DNA of 64,000 bases from Cacconaster sp033811195 (GTDB taxonomy: Bacteria > Bacteroidota > Bacteroidia > Bacteroidales > UBA932): the NCBI GenBank assembly GCA_033811195.1, contig JAPXOZ010000011.1, forward strand, positions 1 through 64,000, read 5' to 3'. The notes under the pieces are model-generated. The model saw nothing but the letters and a program-made list of their open reading frames with translations. It was not told the origin of the DNA and did no database searches. A program made the position numbers and the translations under genes. Positions 35,896 to 44,828 of this stretch are shown one piece after another. Within the stretch, counting starts at the first letter, position 1. Every line of letters starts with the position of its first letter.

Positions 35896-36933
35896 ATGTT
35901 ATACAGGAGCAAAGCACCTTTCAGACTCGGAATAGCGGGCGGAGGCACAGATGTCTCCCCATACTCCGACATCTATGGAGGCGCCATTCTCAATGTTACC
36001 ATCGACCGTTTTGCATACGCCACCATCAGACCAACATCTGATGGTAAAATACGTTTTGTGCATATCAACGACAACGTGGTCAAAGAATTCGAAGCAACAC
36101 CGCGTATAGAACTTTACGACCCACTTGTGCTACAATGTGGCATTTACAACTCCATCGTCAGTAGATATAATGATGGTAAATCACTTTCCTTTGAGTTGAC
36201 TACAAGTATGGATGTCCCTTCGGGTTCCGGCCTTGGAACATCTTCCACCCTTGTAGTAGCCATTCTCGGTGCATTTGTAGAATGGCTTAAACTACCTCTG
36301 GGCAAATATGACATTGCAAGATATGCCTACGAGATCGAACGCATCGACCTCAAAATGGCCGGCGGTAAACAGGACCAATATGCTGCAACCTTCGGGGGTG
36401 TAAATTTCATGGAGTTCAAGGATTACGACAGAGTGATCGTCAATCCGCTGAGCATCAAGGATGCGGTTATGCAGGAGTGGGCTCTCAACACCGTTCTTAT
36501 ATTTACTGACAAAAGACGAGACTCTTCCAGAATTATTGAGCAGCAGGTTTCTAATGTCAAAAGCAATCGCAGCGGCTCCGTAGAGGCGATGCATAGGGTA
36601 AAAGAGGAAGCCTTTAGGATCAAGAACTGCCTGTTACAGGACAATCTGCGCGAAATGGGGGAGGCTCTCAACACCAGCTGGATCAATAAGAAGAAGATGG
36701 CTGACAATATTTCAAACGAACATATTGACAAAATTTATGATATTGCTCTTGCCAACGGTGCTCTCGGAGGCAAGATTTCGGGTGCCGGTGGTGGCGGATT
36801 TATGTTTTTTTATTGTCCGAATAACAGTTGTTATAGCGTGAAAGCGGCCTTGACGGCAATGAAACTTGGAGAGATATATGATTTTCAATTTTGTAAAGAG
36901 GGATTGACCACATGGAGCGTAAAGAATGGATAA
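35896..36933 (+). CDS. hddA: D-glycero-alpha-D-manno-heptose 7-phosphate kinase (GHMP family)
   Basis: A 345-residue GHMP kinase. It begins RSKAPFRLGIAGGGTDVSPY (family N-terminal motif), with the ATP loop DVPSGSGLGTSSTL and the C-terminal GGKISGAGGGGFMFFYC. It phosphorylates heptose 7-phosphate at C1 in the GDP-heptose route. A longer frame starts at 35848, but that would put the start before the promoter's -7 box, so the ATG at 35896 is chosen. It overlaps gmhA by 22 bases. Confidence 0.92.
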   Translation: MLYRSKAPFRLGIAGGGTDVSPYSDIYGGAILNVTIDRFAYATIRPTSDGKIRFVHINDNVVKEFEATPRIELYDPLVLQCGIYNSIVSRYNDGKSLSFELTTSMDVPSGSGLGTSSTLVVAILGAFVEWLKLPLGKYDIARYAYEIERIDLKMAGGKQDQYAATFGGVNFMEFKDYDRVIVNPLSIKDAVMQEWALNTVLIFTDKRRDSSRIIEQQVSNVKSNRSGSVEAMHRVKEEAFRIKNCLLQDNLREMGEALNTSWINKKKMADNISNEHIDKIYDIALANGALGGKISGAGGGGFMFFYCPNNSCYSVKAALTAMKLGEIYDFQFCKEGLTTWSVKNG

Positions 36934-37499
36934 CAGAACGTCTGTCACACCACACCTCTGTTGTAGGGCAGATAATTAACGACAATGGGCTTCTTGAGAA
37001 CATACTGAAAGCCGCTGAAATGATAACAGATGCATTTTTATCGGGACATAGCCTTTGGCTTTGTGGCAATGGCGGTAGTGCCGCTGATGCTCAACATTTG
37101 GCCGCCGAGTTTTCCGGCAAATTTTATCTCAACAGAAAAGCCCTGCATGCTGAAGCGCTACACTGCAATACTTCTTATGTAACAGCGGTGGCCAACGACT
37201 ATTCCTATGATAAGATCTATGCCCGTCTAATAGATGGTGTCGGCAATCCGGGAGACATACTAATAGGTATTTCCACATCCGGTAATTCTGCCAATATCAT
37301 AAAAGCATACGAAGTATGCAGTGGTAAAGGCATACATACAATCTCGCTTACCGGAGCCTCCGGTGGTGCTATGAAAAAGTTATCGGATATATTGATCAAT
37401 GTCCCCTCCACCGATACACCCCGTATTCAAGAGGCTCATATTCTAATCGGACACATCATCTGTGAGATGGTAGAAGCCGCTCTTTTCGCTAAAAAATGA
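36912..37499 (+). CDS. gmhA: Sedoheptulose 7-phosphate isomerase
   Basis: A 195-residue SIS-fold isomerase that makes D-glycero-D-manno-heptose 7-phosphate. The motifs LCGNGGSAADAQHLAAEF (phosphate and metal site) and RIQEAHILIGHIICEMVE (catalytic His helix) are conserved, and ISTSGNSANI is the second phosphate loop. It overlaps both neighbours, so it is part of one tightly coupled operon. Confidence 0.96.
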   Translation: MERKEWITERLSHHTSVVGQIINDNGLLENILKAAEMITDAFLSGHSLWLCGNGGSAADAQHLAAEFSGKFYLNRKALHAEALHCNTSYVTAVANDYSYDKIYARLIDGVGNPGDILIGISTSGNSANIIKAYEVCSGKGIHTISLTGASGGAMKKLSDILINVPSTDTPRIQEAHILIGHIICEMVEAALFAKK

Positions 37500-38683
37500 T
37501 GGAATGTGTAGTATTGGCGGGGGGTAAAGGCACACGCTTGAGAAGCGTGGTGGCCGACCTGCCTAAATGCATGGCTGAAGTTGCCGGCAAGCCTTTTCTT
37601 TCATATATCATCTCCTCACTTGAAAATGCCGGATTTGACCACATAATTCTTTCACTTGGCTATATGCATGAGGTTGTAGAGAAGTGGGTTGCATCTCTCG
37701 ACTGTCGCTCGCGCATTACCTGTGTTGTGGAAGAGGTGCCTCTCGGTACCGGTGGAGGCGTAAGACTGGCTCTTCAGAAGGCAGGTGAAGAGGATGTTTT
37801 TATACTCAACGGAGATACATTTTTTAGAGTCAGCTATAGAGATATGCTTCAGCAGCACAAGCGGTCAGAAGCAATCGCTACTATGGCGCTCAAAAAGATG
37901 TATGATTTTAACCGTTACGGTACTGTAACAATTGAATCTCAAAAGGGCTTTAATCGCATCACTGACTTCAAGGAAAAAAGCCACTGCGAAGAGGGTCTGA
38001 TAAATGGAGGTGTCTATATCATTAAAAGAGATATACTTAAGAATTTTCCGGATAAATTTTCCCTTGAAAAGGATTTTTTTGAAAAAAGAGATGATATCTA
38101 TGGATACATTTCAGACGGGTATTTCATAGACATCGGAGTTCCGGAAGATTACAAGCGGGCAGACCATGATTTCACACAAGGACTCTATAAACCGATGGAT
38201 ACCCTTTTTCTTGATAGAGACGGTGTCATAAATGTTCTAAAACCGGACGACTATGTAAAGAGTGTGGGAGAATTTGTATTTGAAAAAGGGGCGATTGAGG
38301 CACTTGCGATCCTTTCACCCCTTTTTGCAAGAATACTGATAATCACAAACCAGCGCGGAGTGGGTAAAGGAATAATGAGCGATTGTGATCTGGAAAGAGT
38401 TCATAAGTATATGCTTGAGAAGATTACCGCCGGTGGTGGCAGAATAGATAAAATATATATTTGCACAGATACGGACGACTCAAGTCCCGACCGCAAACCA
38501 AATATTGGAATGGCCCTAAAAGCACGCCGTGACTATCCGAATATCGACCTCTCCAGATCATTGATGCTGGGGGATTCGGATTCGGATATGGAGTTCGCTG
38601 CAAATGCCGGTATTCCTGCAGTAAGAGTTACCTCAGACAATAACCTTTTAAAAATAGCAACTCAACTCTCCCAAATATTATGA
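37496..38683 (+). CDS. Bifunctional heptose 1-phosphate guanylyltransferase / heptose 1,7-bisphosphate phosphatase
   Basis: A 395-residue fusion. Residues 1 to about 230 are a nucleotidyltransferase (VVLAGGKGTRLRSVV, the HddC role). Residues about 234-395 are a HAD-III phosphatase of the GmhB type (LFLDRDGVIN with D240 and D242, ITNQRGVGKG, RKPNIGM, MLGDSDSDMEFA). The usual GmhB zinc loop of Cys and His before RKP is replaced by CTDTDDSSPD, so that zinc site appears absent. With HddA and GmhA this completes the four steps to GDP-D-glycero-D-manno-heptose. It has ATGA overlaps with both neighbours. Confidence 0.92.
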   Translation: MMECVVLAGGKGTRLRSVVADLPKCMAEVAGKPFLSYIISSLENAGFDHIILSLGYMHEVVEKWVASLDCRSRITCVVEEVPLGTGGGVRLALQKAGEEDVFILNGDTFFRVSYRDMLQQHKRSEAIATMALKKMYDFNRYGTVTIESQKGFNRITDFKEKSHCEEGLINGGVYIIKRDILKNFPDKFSLEKDFFEKRDDIYGYISDGYFIDIGVPEDYKRADHDFTQGLYKPMDTLFLDRDGVINVLKPDDYVKSVGEFVFEKGAIEALAILSPLFARILIITNQRGVGKGIMSDCDLERVHKYMLEKITAGGGRIDKIYICTDTDDSSPDRKPNIGMALKARRDYPNIDLSRSLMLGDSDSDMEFAANAGIPAVRVTSDNNLLKIATQLSQIL

Positions 38684-39816
38684 GGATAGCATATCTCTCC
38701 ACTTTTTACCCTTTCAGAGGAGGCATTGCCCAGTTTAATGCCAATCTTTACGAAGAACTCGCAAAGAATCATCAAGTCAAAGCTTTTACCTTCAGCAGAC
38801 AGTATCCTTCGCTGCTTTTCCCCGGTAAAACACAGTATGTGACCGAGCGGGACAAAGCAAAGGTAGTGGAGAGTACGGCATTGCTCGACACCATCAACCC
38901 CTTTACCTATTTCAGTACTGCCAAAAAGATAGCTAGTCTGGAACCCGATGTGGTCGTTATGAAATACTGGATGTCATATCTTGCCCCGTCATTGGGAATG
39001 GTTGCAAGACTCCTTAGGAAAAAAGGCATCAAAGTGATAACAATTCTGGATAACGTTATCCCGCATGAAAGAAAATTCTTTGACAAACCCTTCTCAAAAT
39101 GGTTTCTCCAACAAAACAGCGGATGTATTGCAATGAGCAGCTCCGTACTCGAAGATATGCTCAGCCTTACGCCGGACAAGCCCTATATTCTCCAGCCCCA
39201 TCCTCTATATGATCATTTTGGGGCAAAAATGGATAAGGAAAAAGCCTGTGAAAGACTCGGAATCAAGCCTGACAAGAAAAACCTGCTTTTTTTCGGACTT
39301 ATCCGCGATTATAAGGGGCTTGACCTGCTAATAGAGGCGATGAAACATCTGGATGATGGTTACCGTCTGATAATTGCCGGCGAGAGTTACGGTAGTTTTG
39401 ACAAATATCAGGAACAAATTGAAAATATTATTGCCGCAGATCCTTCTGCAGCGGAGCGCATAATAATCTTCAACAGATATATAGACGACAATGAAGTGCC
39501 GGCTTTTTTCTCGGCATCCGATATTTGCGTACTTCCCTATAAAAGCGCTACACAAAGTGGCATTACTGCCATATCGCTTCATTTCGAAATACCGGTAATT
39601 GCCACCCGGACCGGCGGGCTTGCAGAGACTGTGGAAGAGCCAGGTATCGGCATAATAGCTGAGGAAATCTCAGCTGAAGGGATTGCCAAGGCAATAAAAT
39701 CCTACTTCAACCATCCCGACAAATCTATTTTTGTAGATAATATCCGCAAACTCAAGGAGACAATGTCCTGGAAATCGTTTGCAAAAGCGATGATCAACTT
39801 TTGCGAAAGTCTCTAA
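38680..39816 (+). CDS. GT4-type glycosyltransferase
   Basis: A 378-residue GT-B glycosyltransferase. The N-terminal nucleotide-fold domain begins RIAYLSTFYPFRGGIAQFN. The donor domain has LLFFGLIRDYKGLDLLIEAM and the EX7E-like IPVIATRTGGLAETVEEPGI. Co-translation with the GDP-heptose genes suggests that it uses a heptose or related nucleotide sugar for a surface glycan. That substrate is inferred from context only. A hairpin follows at 39836-39871. Confidence 0.88.
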   Translation: MRIAYLSTFYPFRGGIAQFNANLYEELAKNHQVKAFTFSRQYPSLLFPGKTQYVTERDKAKVVESTALLDTINPFTYFSTAKKIASLEPDVVVMKYWMSYLAPSLGMVARLLRKKGIKVITILDNVIPHERKFFDKPFSKWFLQQNSGCIAMSSSVLEDMLSLTPDKPYILQPHPLYDHFGAKMDKEKACERLGIKPDKKNLLFFGLIRDYKGLDLLIEAMKHLDDGYRLIIAGESYGSFDKYQEQIENIIAADPSAAERIIIFNRYIDDNEVPAFFSASDICVLPYKSATQSGITAISLHFEIPVIATRTGGLAETVEEPGIGIIAEEISAEGIAKAIKSYFNHPDKSIFVDNIRKLKETMSWKSFAKAMINFCESL

Positions 39817-39835
39817 ACGGAGGCCTATAAAATCA

Positions 39836-39871
39836 GGGGGCTGCACCAGACGTGGAATTGGTGCAGCCCCC
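39836..39871. terminator. Hairpin between the glycosyltransferase and PspC genes
   Basis: A perfect 13-bp stem (39836-39848 with 39859-39871) has the core CTGCACCA/TGGTGCAG. The plus side lacks a T-tract, while the minus side is followed by TGATTTTAT. It may therefore terminate mainly the minus-strand operon or act in both directions. Confidence 0.75.
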
Positions 39872-39970
39872 CTCACTTAACCTAAGAAAAACTAACGAAT
39901 AGTCACATGTTTGACTATAATAGTTCAAAAAGGTTTAATTAAACCAATAAATTTATACTCTACACAAAAA

Positions 39971-40993
39971 TCATCCTACGGAAAAGATCCCAGCCAGACC
40001 GAGCACTACCAGTGCAATGAGCGAAATCAGCCAAATAATGAAGATGATCAGGCCTGGTTTCCACCTAGGAGGCTTAAAGCCGAAAATCATCTGGATACCG
40101 CCGTACAACATACCGAGAAAGGGCAAAAATACCACAAGAATAAGGACAGTCTTGAGCAGTACTACAGGCAATCCCACAGAGAATATGGGAGCATACTCGG
40201 AAAGCCAATCCAAACCCATATCCAACACCGTATGGTTAAAGAAAGTGATACCGAACAGACCCAATGCACCTGCCATAAGACCTGAGACACCTATAACAAG
40301 CAAAATCAGGCCAAAAACAATAGCAAGCACTCTGCCGAGGACTCTCCAGAAATCAGAGTTGCCTATCTCCTTTGCCTTGCGACCCACATAATCGGCTCCC
40401 CTGGCAATATTCTTTTCCAGGTCGCCTAGCGTACCATCTTCACCCCTCATTTGACAGCGCTGCTGAACACTCTTCGCCGGAGGAATTACTATCCACATTA
40501 TTATATACACAATCGGGATGAATGCTCCACCAAACACAGGGAGAGTAAATGCTCCTGCCGAGGAAAAGACAAACCAAAGAACCAGCCAGATAACTCTAAC
40601 CAGAGCAGTTTCAATGTTAAAATAGGCTGCCAAACCGCTGCTGACGCCACCCAAAATCCTTGAAGAGGGGTCGCGAAATAGCTTTTTCTTAGCATTATAA
40701 TGGAGATTGCTACCACCGGAACCATCAGGGTCAGCATCTTCGATAACCTCCGGCCTGCCGAGAATAGAGATAACCTCTTCTATCTTCTCTACACTCACGA
40801 TACCTCCGGGACCACATTTTTCAAGGAGCAGTTCTGCCATTCTCTCTTCTATACCCTCCATAACCTCGCTTCCGCCTTGCCTCTTTGAATAATAACTATG
40901 GAGCTCGTCAAGGTACTCCGATGCCTTGCGATACGCGTCCTCATAGAGGGTAAACGCATATCTGCCGATGCTTACTTTTTCTACCTTTTTCAT
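39971..40993 (-). CDS. PspC-domain membrane protein (longer paralogue)
   Basis: 340 residues. The N-terminal cytoplasmic part (VSIGRYAFTLYEDAYRKASEYL, EVMEGIEERMAELL) is shared with the paralogue at 41325-41909. The PspC core is KKLFRDPSSRILGGVSSGLAAYFNIETALVRVIW plus a membrane segment. Three or more further membrane helices follow. PspC proteins act in envelope-stress responses; a direct role here is inferred. It starts at an ATGA overlap with the PadR gene. Confidence 0.85.
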   Translation of the reverse strand: MKKVEKVSIGRYAFTLYEDAYRKASEYLDELHSYYSKRQGGSEVMEGIEERMAELLLEKCGPGGIVSVEKIEEVISILGRPEVIEDADPDGSGGSNLHYNAKKKLFRDPSSRILGGVSSGLAAYFNIETALVRVIWLVLWFVFSSAGAFTLPVFGGAFIPIVYIIMWIVIPPAKSVQQRCQMRGEDGTLGDLEKNIARGADYVGRKAKEIGNSDFWRVLGRVLAIVFGLILLVIGVSGLMAGALGLFGITFFNHTVLDMGLDWLSEYAPIFSVGLPVVLLKTVLILVVFLPFLGMLYGGIQMIFGFKPPRWKPGLIIFIIWLISLIALVVLGLAGIFSVG

Positions 40994-41319
40994 TTTCGAA
41001 TTGTTTCAATTGTGGATACTATTTCCTGCCAGGCAAGGTCCATCTCAGATATTAACGAACGGCCCTTGTCAGTAATCATATAATACTTGCGTGGGGGCCC
41101 CTGAGTAGATTCTTCCCAGCGATAGTTGAGTAGCCCCTGGTTTTTTTGGCGGATAAGGAGCGGATAAAGTGTCCCCTCCACCACGATCATGTTGGCCTGC
41201 TTGAGTTCCTCGATGATTGAGGAGGCGTAGGCCTCTTTTTTATTGAGAATAAGAAGAATGCAATATTCCAGCAGCCCCTTCCTCATCTGTGATTTAATAT
41301 TGTCAACAATGTATTCCAT
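40990..41319 (-). CDS. PadR-family transcriptional regulator
   Basis: A 109-residue winged-helix regulator with the PadR core KGLLEYCILLILNKKEAYASSIIEEL, the wing VVEGTLYPLLIRQKNQGLLNYRWEE and PPRKYYMITDKG. It lies between two PspC-domain genes and overlaps one by four bases; the other is five bases upstream. It probably represses this three-gene unit in response to an unknown signal. Confidence 0.92.
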   Translation of the reverse strand: MEYIVDNIKSQMRKGLLEYCILLILNKKEAYASSIIEELKQANMIVVEGTLYPLLIRQKNQGLLNYRWEESTQGPPRKYYMITDKGRSLISEMDLAWQEIVSTIETIRK

Positions 41320-41324
41320 AACCG

Positions 41325-41909
41325 TTATTTTCTATGTTGTAACTGTGATACCTTTCTGATATTCTCCGCGGTGACCGGCCATCCTCTCATCTCACATTTC
41401 TGTGCGGCTGTAACAGCTTTGGGAGCTACGATCCAGAGGATAATGTATACCCATATACCGGCACTGCCGAGAAGAGTGAGTACTACAAAAAGAATACGTA
41501 CAAGTACCACATCAATGTTGAGATACTGTGCGAGACCGCTGCAAACACCGCCGATGGCACGGTTGTCATAATCGCGGTAAAATTTGCGGGGGCCTTTGTA
41601 TTCCGCCGATGCGGAAGCAGAGGATGATGTGTCACCACCGTTTTCAAAGGGGGAGCTGCCATCGGGCATACCGAGACGTGAGATAATCTCCTCAACCATC
41701 TGTAGAGTGATTACTTCACTTCTGGAGCCGAGTTTCGCTTCAAACAGATCGGCGATTCTCATTTCGAGGTCTTCCATCACTTCATTCTCCTGAAAACCCA
41801 TATTGATCTTGGATTTGAATGATGAAAGGTAAGTTTCCATTCTGCTGTGAGCATCCTCTTCCAAGACGAAGGTTCTGCCGCCGATGCCTACATTAACTAC
41901 TTTCTTCAT
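41325..41909 (-). CDS. PspC-domain membrane protein (shorter paralogue)
   Basis: 194 residues. VGIGGRTFVLEEDAHSRMETYL and EVMEDLEMRIADLF match the N-terminal domain of the longer paralogue. The PspC core RKFYRDYDNRAIGGVCSGLAQYLNIDVVLVRILF and one or two membrane helices follow. The frame extends upstream to 41969, but the ATG at 41909 aligns with the paralogue's MKKVEKVSIG start and is chosen. First gene of the PspC-PadR-PspC unit. Confidence 0.88.
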   Translation of the reverse strand: MKKVVNVGIGGRTFVLEEDAHSRMETYLSSFKSKINMGFQENEVMEDLEMRIADLFEAKLGSRSEVITLQMVEEIISRLGMPDGSSPFENGGDTSSSASASAEYKGPRKFYRDYDNRAIGGVCSGLAQYLNIDVVLVRILFVVLTLLGSAGIWVYIILWIVAPKAVTAAQKCEMRGWPVTAENIRKVSQLQHRK

Positions 41910-42019
41910 AGTTGATTTACTATTTTGTTTAATAATATTGTGGGTTATGCAAGTAATCTTGCGATGCAAATATATATATTTTTTATAATACCTTGCATAA
42001 CAAAGTAGTATTTTTTAAA

Positions 42020-42045
42020 AAAAAGTGACAAAATCGTCACTTTTT
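42020..42045 (-). terminator. Terminator after secG
   Basis: AAAAAGTGAC (42020-42029) pairs with GTCACTTTTT (42036-42045) around AAAATC. On the minus strand it is followed by a long T-tract, giving a standard terminator for the sigma-54 regulator-lptE-TPR-secG operon. Confidence 0.85.
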
Positions 42046-42066
42046 ATCTTAATTATACCCTTTCTA

Positions 42067-42429
42067 TCAATTATTTTCTCCCTCAGGGGTGGTCGGAAGT
42101 TCTGCAGGAACTGCAACTTCAGGGTTGACAATGGGGGTGCCTTCAGTGGTTACCTGCTGCTCAATAGCATCTCTAAGTTTTGAACCAGAAGCATGCCTGT
42201 TGGGAATGAGGAATGTAGCAACTACGCAGAGAACCAAAATTGAAGCTGCCAGACCCCAAGTGAGCTTCTCAAGGAAGTCAGCTGTCTGACGTACTCCGAA
42301 TGCCTGGTTGCCTGCTGCAAAATTGGCTGCCAGTCCTCCACCCTTGGAGTTTTGAATCAAAACTACGAGGGTCAGTAGGACACTCAATATCACTATAATA
42401 ATAGAAACTGTAACGTATGCTGCTTGCAT
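42067..42429 (-). CDS. secG: Preprotein translocase subunit SecG
   Basis: A 120-residue accessory subunit of SecYEG. It has two membrane segments (TVSIIIVILSVLLTLVVLIQ and LTWGLAASILVLCVVATFLI) separated by the conserved NSKGGGLAANFAAGNQAFGVRQTADFLEK loop, with a proline-rich acidic tail. Last gene of its operon, six bases after the TPR-like gene. Confidence 0.93.
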   Translation of the reverse strand: MQAAYVTVSIIIVILSVLLTLVVLIQNSKGGGLAANFAAGNQAFGVRQTADFLEKLTWGLAASILVLCVVATFLIPNRHASGSKLRDAIEQQVTTEGTPIVNPEVAVPAELPTTPEGENN

Positions 42430-42435
42430 AATTGA

Positions 42436-43014
42436 TTATTTTAATATTTTAACATTTTCTATAAGGGACGCAAAGTAAGCACTTTTTTCCGGATATAACA
42501 AAATTAGTTTCTCATAAATTGAAAGTGCTTGATTATAAAACTCCTGTTCCACATAGATTCTTGCAAGAGTTTCTGTGTAAAATTGGTCGGAATCATCCTC
42601 CTTTGACTCTCTCTTCTCAAAATCAAAATCAGGTAAAGAACTGAGTGTTGAAGAGATCGGATTGATTTTGAAAGTTTCCTTAAATGCCTCTCCACTACGC
42701 TCCAATTCCTTAAAATCTTCCTGACTGAAATAGTCCCCTCCGACAACATAGTACTTGAGTTTGTGTTCGGCATGGGCCGGTTTTTTTATAATAATATCAC
42801 TCTCATCAAAACGTTCTTTGATGGATTCCTTTACCGATTTGACCAAATAGGCACGGCTAAGAAGGTGTATTCCTGACGCAGCTGCTGCCCCGTAAAGCTC
42901 TTCATCACCGGCTTTACCTTTGCGAAGGAGAAGTTCCTTGCGCGCGACTGCAAACCAGGGATAGAGTTCCAGCAATTCTTCAAGTTCGGATATGGAGAGC
43001 TTTTTCAATTCCAT
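42436..43014 (-). CDS. TPR-like hypothetical protein of the lptE-secG operon
   Basis: A 192-residue soluble protein, helical. The N-terminus ISELEELLELYPWFAVARKELLLRK and the C-terminus ARIYVEQEFYNQALSIYEKLILLYPEKSAYFASLIE look like tetratricopeptide helices. The middle is charged and low in order. It is found between lptE and secG in this operon; the context suggests envelope biogenesis, but no function can be assigned. Confidence 0.75.
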   Translation of the reverse strand: MELKKLSISELEELLELYPWFAVARKELLLRKGKAGDEELYGAAAASGIHLLSRAYLVKSVKESIKERFDESDIIIKKPAHAEHKLKYYVVGGDYFSQEDFKELERSGEAFKETFKINPISSTLSSLPDFDFEKRESKEDDSDQFYTETLARIYVEQEFYNQALSIYEKLILLYPEKSAYFASLIENVKILK

Positions 43015-43027
43015 CTACAAACAGCAG

Positions 43028-43558
43028 TTACCAGTTGGCAACAGTGGCATTAAATATATCTTCCACAATTTTTTCAATTATCGTGTCACAAAGCATAGAT
43101 TCGACTTCATCAAGAGAACGTTCGGAGTTATAATCCTCATAAGCCGCAAAATTCTTCTCAAAATTCTCCTCCGGGTACTTTTCATTTATAAATTTCACCT
43201 TTACAGTCACTGTAAGACGGTTTTTAGCGGCTACCTCATCAGCTGTAATTGCAGTTGGCGAAACATCGTAACCTTCAATGACAGCAAGTACATAGAGATC
43301 ACCTGCATCCTCCACTTGCTCCAGACGAGTAAGTTTCCGATATTTGTCCGTAAGCGCCTCATGTAGAGAATTCGCAAGTGAAGGGTTTATCTTGAGAGCC
43401 CTGTTCTGAACCGGTTCTACACATATCGTTTCGACATCCGGCTGGATGGATGTACCGCTGAAAGAGTAAATCCAACAACCTGTAGCAAGACAGGCGGTCA
43501 AAAACAGTGCGGTCAAAAGAAGCAATATTTTGAATATGCGTTTCATTTTGTATCTCAT
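43028..43558 (-). CDS. lptE: LptE-family lipopolysaccharide assembly lipoprotein
   Basis: A 176-residue lipoprotein with lipobox LATGC and the Bacteroidota LptE landmark YSFSGTSIQPDVETICVEPVQNRA, followed by an LptE-like alpha/beta domain. It is expected to plug the LptD channel at the outer membrane. It starts at an ATGA overlap with the sigma-54 regulator gene; an internal Met (43546) is the alternative start. Confidence 0.85.
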   Translation of the reverse strand: MRYKMKRIFKILLLLTALFLTACLATGCWIYSFSGTSIQPDVETICVEPVQNRALKINPSLANSLHEALTDKYRKLTRLEQVEDAGDLYVLAVIEGYDVSPTAITADEVAAKNRLTVTVKVKFINEKYPEENFEKNFAAYEDYNSERSLDEVESMLCDTIIEKIVEDIFNATVANW

Positions 43559-44823
43559 TCCAGGTTGAATTCTTTTATCTTCCTATAAATAGTGCGTGCA
43601 GAGATCCCAAGTTCCGCTGCAGCCTTTTCACGGTTATTGCCATTGCGCTGCAGCGCTTCCGCGATGGCCTTACAGGTAATTTGATCCAGAGTGAGCGGAC
43701 TCTCTTCCTCGTGCTCTGCAACATTCTCCACCTCCTCAACCTCAATTACCGGACCCGCATCCCGAACCTCGCACCCCGTACCTCTATACTCAGAACTCAG
43801 AACTCCTAACTCGGAACTCGCACCTCGCACCTCGGATCCCTCAGTGAGCATATGGGTGTGATTGATGGTCGGAACCGGCGGCATTTGTGCAATAGGAGTA
43901 CTCCCTTTGACGATACGGGTAAGTTCATCCACATCAATCCTCAACTGCTGGTACTGAGCATAAAGCTGAATGAGGAACTCCCTATATGGATCTGAGCAAT
44001 TGTCGGCAAAGCCGCTGGATTGCACCGGCATCTGAGAGGAATGATCCTTCGGAATGTAACCGGAGAGCATTTCGGCAGTAATCAAACGCTCTGTCTCCAT
44101 AATCGATATACGCTCCGCAACACTTTTGAGCTGGCGAATATTGCCGGGCCACGGGTAGCTCTCAAGAAGTTTCATTGCTTCATCGTTGAGACGCACTGGC
44201 TGCATTGTGTATTTATCAGCAAAATCACTCGCAAACTTACGAAAAAGCAAACGGATGTCCTCCTTGCGCTCCCTTAGGGGAGGCATCACTATTGGTACAG
44301 TGTTGAGTCGATAGTAAAGGTCGCGCCTAAACTTGCCCGTTGTTACTGCACGCTCAAGATGAATATTGGTAGCTGCTATCACCCTAACATCGGTCTTTTG
44401 TACCCTGGAGGAACCCACCCTTATAAATTCACCATTCTGCAAAACTCGTAGCAGGCGCACCTGGGTGCCGACCGGAAGTTCGGCTACCTCGTCCAGAAAG
44501 ATTGTACCGCCGTCTGCCTCTTCAAAATAACCTTTACGGCTGTCTACTGCTCCGGTAAAAGCACCCTTTTCATGGCCGAAAAGCTCAGAATCTATCGTCC
44601 CTTCAGGAATTGCACCGCAGTTAACTGCGATATAGCGTTTGTGTTTACGTGGAGAATGGTCATGAATAATCCTGGGGATATATTCTTTTCCAACACCACT
44701 TTCACCGGTTACTATCACAGAAAGGTCTGTAGAGGCGACATTAACTGCTGCTTCAATGGCTCTGTCAAGCCCGGGATCATTGCCTATAATCTGATATTTA
44801 TCTTTTATTTGCCTTAAATCCAT
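43555..44823 (-). CDS. Sigma-54-interacting transcriptional activator without receiver domain
   Basis: A 422-residue AAA+ activator of sigma-54 RNA polymerase. Walker A is GESGVGKE (K46), the sigma-54 contact loop GAFTGA is at 87-92, Walker B is TIFLDEVAELP, arginine fingers lie in KFRRDLYYRLN, and a Fis-type helix-turn-helix (NREKAAAELGISARTIYRKI) is at the C-terminus. There is no N-terminal receiver or sensor. Residues about 330-357, in the linker before the HTH, are encoded by a degenerate heptamer array. The -7 box lies five bases before the ATG. It heads the operon with lptE and secG. Confidence 0.93.
   Translation of the reverse strand: MDLRQIKDKYQIIGNDPGLDRAIEAAVNVASTDLSVIVTGESGVGKEYIPRIIHDHSPRKHKRYIAVNCGAIPEGTIDSELFGHEKGAFTGAVDSRKGYFEEADGGTIFLDEVAELPVGTQVRLLRVLQNGEFIRVGSSRVQKTDVRVIAATNIHLERAVTTGKFRRDLYYRLNTVPIVMPPLRERKEDIRLLFRKFASDFADKYTMQPVRLNDEAMKLLESYPWPGNIRQLKSVAERISIMETERLITAEMLSGYIPKDHSSQMPVQSSGFADNCSDPYREFLIQLYAQYQQLRIDVDELTRIVKGSTPIAQMPPVPTINHTHMLTEGSEVRGASSELGVLSSEYRGTGCEVRDAGPVIEVEEVENVAEHEEESPLTLDQITCKAIAEALQRNGNNREKAAAELGISARTIYRKIKEFNLE
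43755..43838 (-). repeat. Degenerate heptamer array (locus f) inside a coding sequence
   Basis: On the plus strand it reads as ACCTCGC, ACCCCGT, ACCTCTA, TACTCAG, AACTCAG, AACTCCT, AACTCGG, AACTCGC and so on. The length of about 84 bases is twelve heptamers or 28 codons, so the reading frame of the sigma-54 regulator is kept. Confidence 0.88.
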
Positions 44824-44828
44824 ATCTG

